A stretch of 60,000 bases of DNA from Symbiodinium natans. Lineage: Eukaryota > Sar > Dinophyceae > Suessiales > Symbiodiniaceae. Shown piece after piece: positions 24,736 through 35,800 of the stretch. The stretch lies in NCBI GenBank assembly GCA_905221605.1, contig CAJNDS010002228.1, positions 188,001-248,000 of the forward strand, in the 5' to 3' direction. The notes beneath the pieces were generated by a model. It ran no database searches, was not told the origin of the DNA, and saw only the letters and a list, made by a program, of their open reading frames with translations. Numbering within the stretch: the first letter of the stretch is position 1; each line of letters begins with the position of its first letter. A program made the position numbers and the translations under genes.

Positions 24736-24899
24736 GTATGTACATACATGTATATATATATATACATATATATATATGTACATGTATATACATATACGTG
24801 CATTCCTGGAGGTCCAGCCGGCACCGGGACAGCGGCGGCAGCCGCAGCCGATCCGAGGGGCGCCGCGAGAAGCGCCGCCTGATGCTCAGACAGGGCCTG
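22771..24899 (+). CDS. Unrecognised gene, partly Arg/Ser-rich (four candidate exons)
   Basis: Candidate exons: 22771-22834 (GMLASLMQLQARLDPALVYK), 23565 to about 23650 (GYTPIDSARAAADLQELR, almost every codon ending in G or C), 24618-24644 (LRRLRRGR) and 24812-24899 (SSRHRDSGGSRSRSEGRREK, then RRLMLRQGL). The last two join in phase to give a basic RS-type segment as found in splicing or RNA-binding proteins. A further candidate, MDWKRRRTLATGQVKRLASP at 26691-26750, may belong here or to the 5' end of the aspartoacylase gene. Exon 2 carries a GYTPIDSA motif reminiscent of an ankyrin turn, too short to rely on. Start and stop are not visible. No function assigned. Confidence 0.38.
22835..22908 (+). 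repeat. TTTAGGG array at an intron 5' end
   Basis: Eleven TTTAGGG units start at the donor of the exon ending at 22834. The same intron ends in CCCTAAA units (23515-23545). Confidence 0.93.
22931..23128. mobile_element. 198-bp imperfect palindrome with (TA)n core
   Basis: The left arm (GGGACCCTTA, then TTATTTAGGTACATAGGGAC, then CTAGACAAG) pairs with the right arm (CTTGTAGAGTCC, ATGTACCTAAATAGCCC, TAAGGGTC). The centre is (TA)n with GGGTTATATATGGGTAACCC. Looks like a foldback or MITE element. Confidence 0.65.
23775..23868 (-). mobile_element. Short inverted-repeat element, family 2 (copy b)
   Basis: The reverse complement resembles 8586-8666: TTTGCGAAGATAGGGG at one end, the block AATAAGGACCCC/AAGAAGGTACC inside, and ATCGTAAGC at the other end. 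Non-coding. Confidence 0.5.
24474..24504. repeat. (CT)n microsatellite
   Basis: Short CT repeat in intronic DNA. A similar tract lies at 27488-27512. Confidence 0.9.
24695..24797. repeat. (AC)n/(TA)n compound microsatellite
   Basis: ACACAC followed by TATATA and TACATG units, ending about 15 bases before the exon at 24812. Confidence 0.93.
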
Positions 24900-24904
24900 G
24901 TGGT

Positions 24905-25718
24905 TTAGGGTTTAGGGTTTAGGGTCTAGGGTTATTATTTTAAATTTAAGGGCCCAAAACCATCCAAAACTACATAAACATAAGGATCCTACTATTGGGG
25001 TCTCTTGATGGGCGTGTGGTTGCTTTGGGTCGCAAGCTGTCTACGTTTTTCTGTTTCTTCAGGGTTGAAGGAGCCAAGGCTTTGCGGCAGTAGAGGTCTC
25101 AGAGTTCAGGAGATTGCAGGAGCTCGGCGTCTTGAGACTTGGTTGATTCCGTCGTTTCTCATTTGTCGCTGGCAGTTGTCCATGGCACTTTTCAATGTGT
25201 TCAGTTGGGAATGTAGTCCAGTATGTTTGGGAACCATGATTTGATTTTCCGCCTTGTCGTTCATAGAACACTTCACGGCCAAAACAAAGTGTGCAGTCTG
25301 GTTTGACCGTGCTTGGGAGTACCTCTTCCCGGCCGCTTCGAGGTTCAGAAGGGGCCTTACGTAGCCTGAAGAACAACACGCATGGAAACCGAGAACCGAA
25401 TTTCCAAACTCGCCGCACAGTCTGCTGGCGCAGACTGCAAGACCAAAGGCTGAATCGCGCCTGCGCAGTCCAAACGACGTTGCGGCTTCCATTAGAATTT
25501 CTGTATCTCCCTGCTTGCAAACTTAGGGCGCCATTGGCATTCCTATTTTGTGAACTCAGCTGTGACGTTCTCATGTTGAAGTTGAATACTTACATGAAGT
25601 GCTTGCAGCTTGGTGTGGCCGAGCAACTAGGTCGACGTCGCCGCCGTGCTGAGCGAAAAGGCGGGTGCACAATCTTGCAGTGCTTTTTCACGATCTTCAA
25701 CAGCCATGCAAGTGCCTT
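24905..25718. other. Intronic or intergenic DNA without a recognised gene
   Basis: Contains overlapping frames of 128-171 aa on both strands (25059-25740) with no protein family character and no GC3 bias. I do not call a gene. Confidence 0.4.
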
Positions 25719-25822
25719 GGGATGTTCCCCCTCATACTAACAGTCCTTAATAGGGATGATAGTACCCTCTATTATAATCCCTACAAAGGACTAAGGACCA
25801 TTAGAAAAAGGGGGAACATCCC
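25719..25822 (+). mobile_element. MITE-like element, family 1 (copy 3)
   Basis: Best preserved copy: GGGATGTTCCCCCTCATAC at the left end, inverted against AAAAAGGGGGAACATCCC at the right. The inner AACAGTCCTTAATAGGGAT is shared with copies 1 and 2. The motif AAGTGCC occurs near both outer ends (25709 and 25826) and might reflect a target duplication, but its spacing is uneven. Confidence 0.82.
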
Positions 25823-26843
25823 AGAAAGTGCCCCAAGAATGCTCATGCCTTCGTCGCTGCACCCATGCCTCGGAAGCAAGACGCACAAGAGGTCACACGT
25901 CCTCCAGGTCCAGCGCGAGCCATTCAGGCCTTGCAAAGCTCAGAAGTACTGATTGTTGGGACAAAGAAAGCATGTATATATGTATATATATATATATATG
26001 TTCCTCAGTAGTCAAGGTGTCAGAAATCCAAATTTAAAGGGTTGAGTCGGGGATTGATTTGCTTTGTTTTGCGGTTGACGGCCTTTCTTTTTCCTGTGGA
26101 ACACGAAGCGTGGACAGTTGAATGGTTGAATGAAGAAGACGGACTGCGGATATAAGTTGGCAGCCACTAGTGTCTAGGGATCTGGGTTCCAAACCATACA
26201 ACCGAAACCCGAGCACGACTATCTGCAAGGCCCTCGGCATGGCCGTGGAAGCAGTGAGAGTCTCTCGCGTCGAAGTGCCTCGCACAGCCCTGGAAAACAA
26301 TCGTCGGGCTGCGCGTGTTGACGTCGGAGCCGGTTGCGCCCGGATCCAGGGTTTAGGGTTTAGGGGTTTACATGAGCTTTGCTGTCCTGGCAGCTTGGAA
26401 TGCTCAAGGACATCCTTGTCCAGATACGAACATGCAGCCACTCTAGAGACTTGCAAGCTACACAGCTTTGGGGGTAAAGTGCAACTGAATGCCTTGCCGC
26501 TCCTGTAGGATGCTGACGTGCACTAGCTCAGAGGTCGAGAAAAGCCGTTTCAATTATGCGAGGCAGTGCTTTAGGGAGTGTAGGGCTAGAGTGGCTATTA
26601 GGGGTTCAAAGCTGGTAGTATTAGGTTTTAGGGCTCTAGGGCTACAGCGTTATAGCATTTAGGGCTTCTGTTGCTCTGCTTCTGTCAGCCATGGACTGGA
26701 AGCGGCGTCGCACGCTGGCGACCGGTCAGGTCAAGAGGCTGGCCAGCCCAGTACCCAGCTTTTCTTCTTACAAACCCTAATCCCTAAACCCGAAACCCTA
26801 AACCCTAAACCCTATAGGGCTCACCCCATTAAGAATTAAAAGC

Positions 26844-29800
26844 ATGTCCGCTCAACTGGGCGTCAAATCACCCTCCAACATCCGCAAAACACGCCGAGTC
26901 GTGGGCGGCACGCATGGCAATGAAACGAACGGCGTGCACCTGGCCAAGCATTTCCTCAGGACCATCTGTTTTGCATTCGGGGTCTCGCCTTGCTTCCTTA
27001 TGTACATTCTGTCTCTATATATATATATACACATACATACATATATATATATATATTAATCATGATTACTATTATTTTGTATTATTACAATTATTTGTGT
27101 TTTTTATTTATGGTTGCACAGCTGGCAAGGCAAGGAGACTGCTCTAGAGCATGTTCAGTCCTCTAGCTCTGGCTTGTCAGGGAGGGGTTGTTAGTAGACA
27201 GTTCTTTGGCGTTGCGTCTCCGTTCAGGAATCCGTCGTTAGTCAAGCGTGGCTCCTTTGAGACGGAGGCACGGTCCGGCGCGCACACGCGCAGGTCAACA
27301 AAGTAGCATCCAGTTTGAAAGCTCCCGGCTGCTATTCAAGCATCACGTCAACGAACCGATGCGAAAGGCAAAGGCACACGAGTCTTCGGTCCAAGTCAGA
27401 CTTAGCCTGACTAGGTCTTGCTCTCCAACACTGCGGCCATAAAGCAGAACACGCGATATGTGGAGGAGGACTTGAACAGGCACGATCTCTCCCTCTCTCT
27501 CTCCCTCTTTCTGTGTTTTTGGGCTGTTGGTTGCATTCATGTCTATTGTTTTCGGTGGGGGCAAGCGCTGCCACTGCATCTCTCGCACCCTGAAGACCAC
27601 CCTTGCTAACCAGAGTGGACGCTTAGTTGGCTTGGAAGAGCCGAGCCTGAAAGCTCAAAGGGGGTTTAGGGTGTAGGGTTTTAGGGTTTAGTGTCTAGGT
27701 TTTAGGGTTTAGGGTTGAGGGTTTAGGGACTAAATTCGTCATTGGTGGAAGAAGCCTTGCGGCCTCGCCTTCCCAAGACTCCTTGAAGCTCTGAGTTCGA
27801 AGAAGCATCGGAACCGTTCCAGCTAGAAGCCCCGAACCCTAATCCCTAATCCCTAAACCCTAAACCCTAAACCCTAAACCCTAATCCCTAAACCCTAAAC
27901 CCTAGAACCCTAAACCCTAAACCACTCTGCAGGTGCTACCTCCTGGCCGATCTGCAAGACGACGAGAAATCTGGATCCAGCCTCGAGCGCAAGCGCGCCC
28001 GCGAGGCGAGTCTGGGGTTTGGGGCAGACTTAGGGGGCGCGCGCAACTGCAGGGTGTAGGGTTTACCGTATGGGGTTTAGGGTTTAGGGTTTAGGTGAGG
28101 GTTGAGGGTTTAGGGTTTTCGGGTCTAGAAGAACAGGTCTGGGCCGCTGTCTCGATGTGGGAGCCACCAATGATGAAAGCTCTTCAGGATTTTTCAGCAT
28201 GCTTGCCAGGCGAATCTCCGGAGTCTCCTAAACCCATCAATCGGTTTGAGGCTAAATCCCAAGTCCAAGACCCTCTCTACCAACCAGCATGCACCTGCAC
28301 TGTGGCCCTATCGACTCTTTTTGTCCCCTGATCCTCGTGTTGTGCTTCCCCGAAGGTGGATGCCGCCCTGGGCCCCAAGAGCTCCGACACACCCCGCTGC
28401 GCAGGGGCCACAGCTTCTTTGGGGGAGTAGGGTCGGGTAGTGTAGGGATGTGTAGGGTAGGGCAGGGGAAGGCTTGGTGTTCAGGGATTTTTTTGGGGAT
28501 GTTCGGTCTTATCACGGGCATGCGGCCTGAGGACTTCATTGTTGATCTGCACAACACGACCGCGGCCACCGGCGTGGCCCTGTTGATGGCGCCGGATGAC
28601 GAGCTGCTTGCCATCCTTGGCCCTAAACCCCAAACACTAAGCCCTAAACCCTAAACTCCCCAAGCCCTGAACCCTAAGCTTCCGAAAGCAGACCCTCGGA
28701 GGGGCGCAGGGTTCGCAGAGCGACCTTAAGACCACACCGCAGATCTTGAAGCGAGGTTCGCGCATGAAGTGGGCCACTACCTGAGTACACTCGATGACTC
28801 TGTAAGGGCCGGTGCCTTACAATCAGTCGTGCGGAGCCATTTTGACCCTAAATCCCGCTTGTGAGACGGCTCACTCGGGATGTCGGGTCTCGTGTCTAGC
28901 GCCCATAGTGCTGCTCTGCACTTACAACGCTCTAGTGGAAAGGATGCGTTGCAACCATCTATCCAGCTTACCAGCCCTCTCTCTCTCTCTCCCTTTCCCT
29001 TTCACTCCCCTCTACGGAAAGAAGGGAAAAAGCATGCATGCGCGCGCGTCGACAGTTCCTTCCACAGACACGCTTGAAGCCTTCCGAAGTCTTTGGAAGG
29101 TCGTCGAGTGGAACGATCAGCCGGATTGGGCCCTTTGCCCCTCCGTGGGTCGGAGTGGGCTCACGTTTGAGGCCCTTCTAGGGCTTTGCAGGGTGGCCGT
29201 ATAAGGAGAAAGCTATGGCATTTCGGGCTTCCTGGGTTTTTTTTGCGTTCCAGCTCGGGGGACGGCGGGGTGTTCTGGCGAAGTAGCCCCGTCGGCATGG
29301 GGATGTTATCCGGGCGGCTGCTAGAAGTGCGCAGAGGCTTCTGATGAGTGCTTTTGCTGCTGTAACCCTAAACCCTAAACCCTAAACCCTAAACCCTAAA
29401 CCCTAAACCCTAAACCCTAAACCCTAAACCCTAAACCCTAAACCCTAAACCCTAAACCCTAAACCCTAAACCCTAAACCCTAAGCCCCAAGCCCCAAGCC
29501 CTAAGCCCCTAAACCCTAGCTCTGTTGAACCCTTTTGTAGGTGGGCCCTTGTCCCTGGGGCTGCCTCGAACCGGAGCTCTTCCAGCGCTCAAGGAGGCGC
29601 CCGCGGCTGTCCTTCTTTTAAGGGGCTTGGGCCGGTAGTTGCAGGTTCATATAGGGTTTAGGGTTTAGGGTTTAGGGTTTAGGACTTAGGGTTTAGGGTT
29701 TAGGGTACCTTAACCAATTATAACTGTGCTTATAACACACTTATAAGCCCTTGAGTGCCCTAATATGGGTATGGGTTATCATTGGTTAATAGGTACCACG

Positions 29801-32800
29801 AACCTCCAAGTAGTTGCAGGGCCTGTAGGATGCCGTTGTTTTCTTGGGAGATCTTGTACGGGCTGTGCGACTCAACTCTGGGGCTTCTAGGCTCTGCGGA
29901 GATTGAAAGAGATCTAAGATGGGATTATCTGGCAGTTTGACACTGCAAGACCGAACAAGACGAAAGCATGCCGGGCCCTGGTTGCTGTACCATGCACTCG
30001 AAAGCAAAGAGCATTTGCTGTAAGCCCAGGCCCTTACAAGATCCTAAAAAAAGAAGTCTGGGGGGACTCGTTGCTCCACTCACCTGTAGCATGTTAAGGG
30101 TCCCCAACATTGGGGAGAAGGCGGGGGGGGGGGGGTGGGTTCTGGAGTTTAGAGTTTAGAGTGTAGGCATTTGATGTGAAGGCCCCAAGCTCCCCCCCCC
30201 CCCACAACATCCTTCAACACTCCGACCAGTCTCGCCTTGTTTTGTAGCGCAGGCTGGTGCTGGCCCTGCTGGATTATGTGGACAAGCACAATGTGCTGAT
30301 TGCCAACGGCAGCACGAAGAAGGAGCAGGCGAGGGGTTTTAAAAGGGGGAGGGGAGGCGCAAGAGAGATCAAGAGAGTGAGCGGGTCAGGCGAGCAAGGA
30401 AGGGACGCTCGAGTATTCTGCAATTGTACACGCTTGTGCACAGCCGGGCCCATGCGTGGCGCAGCTCCCGGAGAGCAGGGCAGCTCCCGGAGAGCAGACA
30501 GCGGTGCAGGTAGAGTTCCTTGGGCGCGCGACCCCTGAGGTGGAAGGAGTTAGTCCCGTATTGGGGGATCCCAGGAACATCCCAGGGAAAGCCAAGGGCA
30601 AAATGCATTTTGGAAAAGGCTTTGTTGTAGTCTCATGTTTTCGGTCCAGGTCTCAGGGGGGTCTAAGAGTCCAAGGGGTGGGTCCCAGGCAGGGTTTAGG
30701 GGGGCATCCAACACGTGTTCACAGCGTGATTACTTGTTTTGGTCGTTTCGGACACGCGGAATTTTCTACAACCCATGTTCAGGTCTCAATGCCGGTGTAC
30801 CGTGCGATTGGGGTCTCCATGGACTATCCTCGCGCAGCGGACGGAGACCCCACCGCACACGCTGGGACCTCAAACAGGACGTTCTTAGCGGCTTTAAGCA
30901 ACTTAGTTGTAATTCTTAAGGGTTTAGGGACGTCCTTCGTTGGCTCGAAGTATAACATTGGGTTAGTTCGCTTGAGGGTTATATAGGGGGATACGGTGCA
31001 CCTCACTCCCTTTGCCGTGCTTGGCATTTGCAGCTGCCGCCCAATTCTTTCGTGAGCCCCAGCCACAAACCCTAAACCCGAAACCCCCAACCCCTATATA
31101 AGCCCTAAACCCTGAACCCTAAACCCCCAAGCCCTAAACCCTAAACCCTGAACCCTGAACCCTAAACCCCAACCCCTAAACTCTGAACCATAAACCCCAA
31201 CCCCTGAACCCGGAACCCTCACCCCCAACTCCTAAACCCCTAGACCGCCAGTGCGAAAGCGCGGCTGCCCGGTTCGGTGCGCATGGCCGCTAGACTCTAT
31301 GTCGAGGAGTTTAGGTTTGGGGTTTAGGGTTTAGTGTTTGGGGTTTGGGGTGTAGTGTTAGGTTCTAGGGTTTCGGGGGTGGAGGAGTTTAGAAGCCATT
31401 GTTTCAGTAGTTGGGGGCACTGGAGCAGTCTTCAATAGTGTGTGAGGGGTGTGATGAGCATACTATGAGCATGACATCAGTACCAGGTGCTGTAGCATGT
31501 CGTAAAAGTGGCTGGGTTAGGTGAGGTTGCCGGCAGCCTACGCCATGCGACTTCTCACACTGGCGTCATCTATCTTGACTCCTCTGAGCAGGTGAGCATA
31601 TCAGTATGAAGAAACTGAGGAAGCTCGATGCAGCCACAAGAGGACGGACCAGCCTCACAGGAGCAAGCCCCGGAGCAAGCCGCGGTTGCACATGAGGGAC
31701 CCGCTGAGGCGATCGACTTCTGCGTCGTAGACACTGCTGCTGTTGCTGCTGTTGCTGCTGCTCAACAGGCTCAACCATCCACCTTCGTCTTGGAAGATGA
31801 TGTTGCCGCCCCTGCCATTCTTCTCCCAGTAGGTGAAAGCAGTGGTGAAGGCATTGATGCTGCTGGCGTTGCAGACGGAGACGCTGTTGCTGATTCTGCT
31901 GTCGCTGGTGGTGTAGCTGACCAAGCCGATGCAGTGGTTGCCCCGAGCCTGGATTTCTGTCCTCATGAAGTTGAGGCTGCGCACATTCAAAGCCCGCCTG
32001 ACAAAGAAGAGGCGGAACACGCGGGGCATTCCCACGATGTGGAAGCATCGGCTAAGAGGAAAACAACGGTCAAGAAGAAGAAGGTCTTCCACAAAGCAGG
32101 ATCAGCAAAAAGCGCCGGCAGCCTGCAATCTACAAGCGTTAGTCCAGCAGTGGTGGGCAAAGAGTCTGAGCGTGATGCCACCTTCTCCCAAAGCTTGGAG
32201 CTCACATCCGTCGCGCCTGCAAGTGTTGCTCCTTGTCCCACCACACCGGTGACTCAAGCAGGACGAGTGTCAGGCGCTTCAAAACCTTCGAGCGCTGACA
32301 AGTCGGAGAAGGGAAGTGTGGTATTGGAGGCACCGTGCACCTGTAAGGACGTAGAAGTGACGTCGGCTCCCTGCCTGCCTCCGCAACTACCCTTCCACTT
32401 CCGCTGGGATGTGCCATGCCTGAGACTTGAAGGTTTGGAACCACATCTTCCCACCGACTGGGAACGCGTCGTTGCACAAAGGCTCGAGCGCGAATGGCGG
32501 CGATGCAGAAAAGAGCAGGAGCAGGCCTGGGTGTCGAATGGCAACCTGCCGTTTGAAGTGCAACGGCTCGCGGCAACCATGGGAAAGTCCTCGGATGAGG
32601 TCTTTGCTCGTGTTTGTGACCGAGCTCAATCCGCCTTATGGCATTCTGAAGCTGGCAGCACTCGGCCGATGCTGCCAATGAAAGTTTGCGCCTTCGAGAA
32701 GCTCCCAGGCCAAGCCTTGCAGAAGGAGGAGCTGGAAGGGCTGGCACTGGGAGGCCTGGGCAGCAGCTGGTGTTATCTGACCTACGACCTCAGCAGTGAT

Positions 32801-35800
32801 CCATTGCTGCTGGACCTTGCTTATGAGGGGGCCCATCCCACCACCTTCTCAACCTTGTTGTTTGCCTACGGAGCTCAAGTTGCTGATGCTGAGATGCGCA
32901 CCTGCCACCTACGCTTCGCGCGGATGGATCACTTTGATTTTGCCCTGTGCTTCCCACCGTCGCCATATCCAACTTGCAACTTGCCCTCGCCAGAAGTCGA
33001 CTTTGCAACCCTGCTAGGTTTGGATGCTTGTTCTGACATGAGCACGGCGGAGGATGCGATGACGCAGGCCCGCGCGGTGCTAACATGGCTCTTCTGGGAC
33101 TGTTTCGATGAGATCTTCACTCCCAACTCAGCGGAGATCAAGCTTCGCGACCGGCCGGCTCGGACGTTGCTCCCCTTTGGAGTTCACCGCCGCTTTGACA
33201 CTGGGTAGCCCAGTGGTATCCTTTTCCCTTTGTTTGGTTCAAGGTTAGGGTTTAGGGTTTAGGGTTTGGGGTTTAGGGTTTAGGGTGTAGGGTTTAGGGC
33301 CTAGGGTTTAGGGTAACCAACCCAAAAAAAAAAGGGTGCCCTGATTAGAATGCGGTTTTTCTGGGCTACCAAGGACAAGAAGCTGAAGGACTGCAGTGAC
33401 CGAGGCGAAGCCCTGGGTTGCTTGCTGGCAACGATGCGGCCTCAGCCATTTCAGCTGCCCTTTCGCTGCACCGTCACCAGGCAGGGGGTAGGTTTTGACT
33501 TTCTTTTTTAAACTCAGTTCTACTACCCTTAAGTCCGACCATAATCCTTGAAGAACCAGAAAAATGCATTTTTGCCCTTAATCCCCTACATAGTCCTTAT
33601 AAAGCCATGGACAATCTGATTTTCATAGGGGCCCCCAAAGCTTCCAAAAGCAGGGAGGAGGCGGAGGCTCACTGTGAGCAGCATGGCGGAGAGCAGACCT
33701 TGTTGGCGGCTGTGGAAGTTGCTTGGTAGCCCAGTGGTACCCTTGGCCCCCTTTATTTTGTCATTTTTTTTTGGGAGGGGGGGGGGGGTCAAGGTTGCCT
33801 TTGAAGTTATCGCCAACCAAAAAAAGGGTACCCTTACTGTAGTATGGCTACTGGGTTCAAGGTTCCCTTATAACCAACTAAGGTTGCATTCCAGAAGGCA
33901 GCCGTCGAGTACAACGAGGCTCTTGGTGGTGAAGGCCTTCCGAAGCAGTGGCTCCGGAGCGCCAGACAGAACCAGGACCGCTGGCCTCTACAGCTTGAAT
34001 CGGCTGATGGTGGCGCCTATGCAGCTTTTCGTGAGGTGAGCTCATTGCCATCATCAAGCAAGCTGGCATGCTCTGGCAAGAAGCTGGCGGTCGTGCACTG
34101 TAGAGGCATCATGCAGCTGACTGAGCACCCTGCCGAGCAAGACCTAGAGACCAATCAGACCAGGTCACGCAAGCTGACCCACGCTTCTGCGTCAGCTGCT
34201 GACCTCACGCCAAGAAGGACGGAAGTTGACTACAACACGGAGCTAGGTGTCGTCCGTGTGGAAATCGAAGATAGGGAGATGGACATGACGCTGGACCTTT
34301 CTAGGTGGGAAGACGAAGGCATCGTCACAGTCGGTGACATCAACATCAACGATCATGCGCTCATCAGACCCTTAACTATTCATTAGCCGACGGCGCTGAA
34401 ACTTTCTCTAGCGGCAGCCCTTAACCCCTATTAACCCATAGCCCATTTTTGGGCCTGTTTAGTTTCAGTCTGCGTTGCACTCCAACGTCCCAACATGTCC
34501 CAACGTTGTACCGTTCTGTGCTTTTGGTTTTCTTGCCTAAGCAATCCGTGAAACCTGAAGAGCCAAGAGCAAACGCCCTCATTTGCACATAGTGTAAAGC
34601 CCAAAAACTGGTTCAGAAGAGAAGAGTTCGGGAGTTGCAGAACGCCCATGGACTGAACACTTGGAGTCCTAAGGAGAGGTTCTTCTGGCGGTCGAGCAAA
34701 TGGAGAAGTGTGCTGAAGTCGCAGGCTTAGCTTGGGGACTTGTGGCTTATAGCATCCATCTACGTGTCCAGTGTGTATGGTTTAGGCGTAAGGGGGTTTA
34801 TCTATTCTTGAACTCAAAGGAGCCAAACCCCAAAACCCGAAGCCAGCCCCAGCCAGCGTAGATGACTCTTCTTTCTCCTTGGGTGACCTCAGGTTCTGGA
34901 CTGTGGGGTCTCTCTGAGGGAGAGCTTGCGGCATCAGCTGTCGCACTTAGCTCAGGGTCTGCGGGCCATGCAGAGGGCCTCCGTCAAGCAGCAGCTTCGA
35001 AACGTCGGCCTGGCAGTCTTCGAGACGGAGCGCGCGAAGCCTCAGGACACGCTGCGCCCTGCGTCCTTGGCGTCCCGCGCGTTGAAAGGCATCAAGGGGA
35101 GACGCGGACAACAGCTGCAGCATGCCGTGCGGGCAGGTGCATCTGGTCTCGCATCCGCTTTGGAGATTGACGACCTTAAGGACCTTGACGGAGATGGTGA
35201 CAGTCTGCAGAGGCAGAGCAGTCGGAATAGTCAGCCGGTCATGCTTCTCTCAGCACCGGAGGGCATCCTCCGAAGACAGGCAGAAGCCCGGAAACTGCTC
35301 CGCAGGGTTCTTCCAAGCAGCAGCAATGAGTTCGCGGGGGGCTTCACGCCCTCCCAGTTCGATCAAGGAGGTCCTTTCCAGCAATACTGGGCAGAAACCA
35401 TGCAGAAGCCGTACCAGTACCAGCCGTACTTCTGCGCAGCAGTCCCTGAAGCAGACCCCTCGGCTTTGCTTTCCCCTTCCGAGCGAAAATTCCTGGTCAA
35501 GCGTTTGGTGACTGACCCGCTTGTGGGGGCCAAGAGCTCGGATGGAATCAGCCACGTGCATGGCGGGGCCAACCTTGATCCGCGCGAGCTGCAAGCAGAC
35601 GACATTATTGAGGGCGGCCTTGTGAATCTTCAAAGTTCTGCGGGGGTTTTGCAGTTGGCCAATGGCTTCATTTTCCCTTGGCGCGCCCGAGGGTGGCGAT
35701 ACTTCATCCCACTCCGGCGATGTGATACAGCATTGGTCCTGAGGCATTTTGGGCCAAAGACTGCCAGTTACTTCGAGTTCCTGGAGACGTACAGCAGCTT

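Noticed and set aside
25059-25740. Overlapping frames of 171, 149 and 128 aa
   Set aside because: No GC3 bias, no motif, and open on both strands at once; typical of chance frames in GC-balanced spacer DNA.
28832-28850. GGAGCCATTTTGACCC resembling the spliced leader middle
   Set aside because: It lacks the GGCTCAAG end, sits inside an aspartoacylase intron and is not followed by a gene start.
32202-32747. 181-aa minus-strand frame opposite the Ala-rich gene
   Set aside because: The + frame has the coding bias and joins in phase with downstream exons; the minus frame has no motif.
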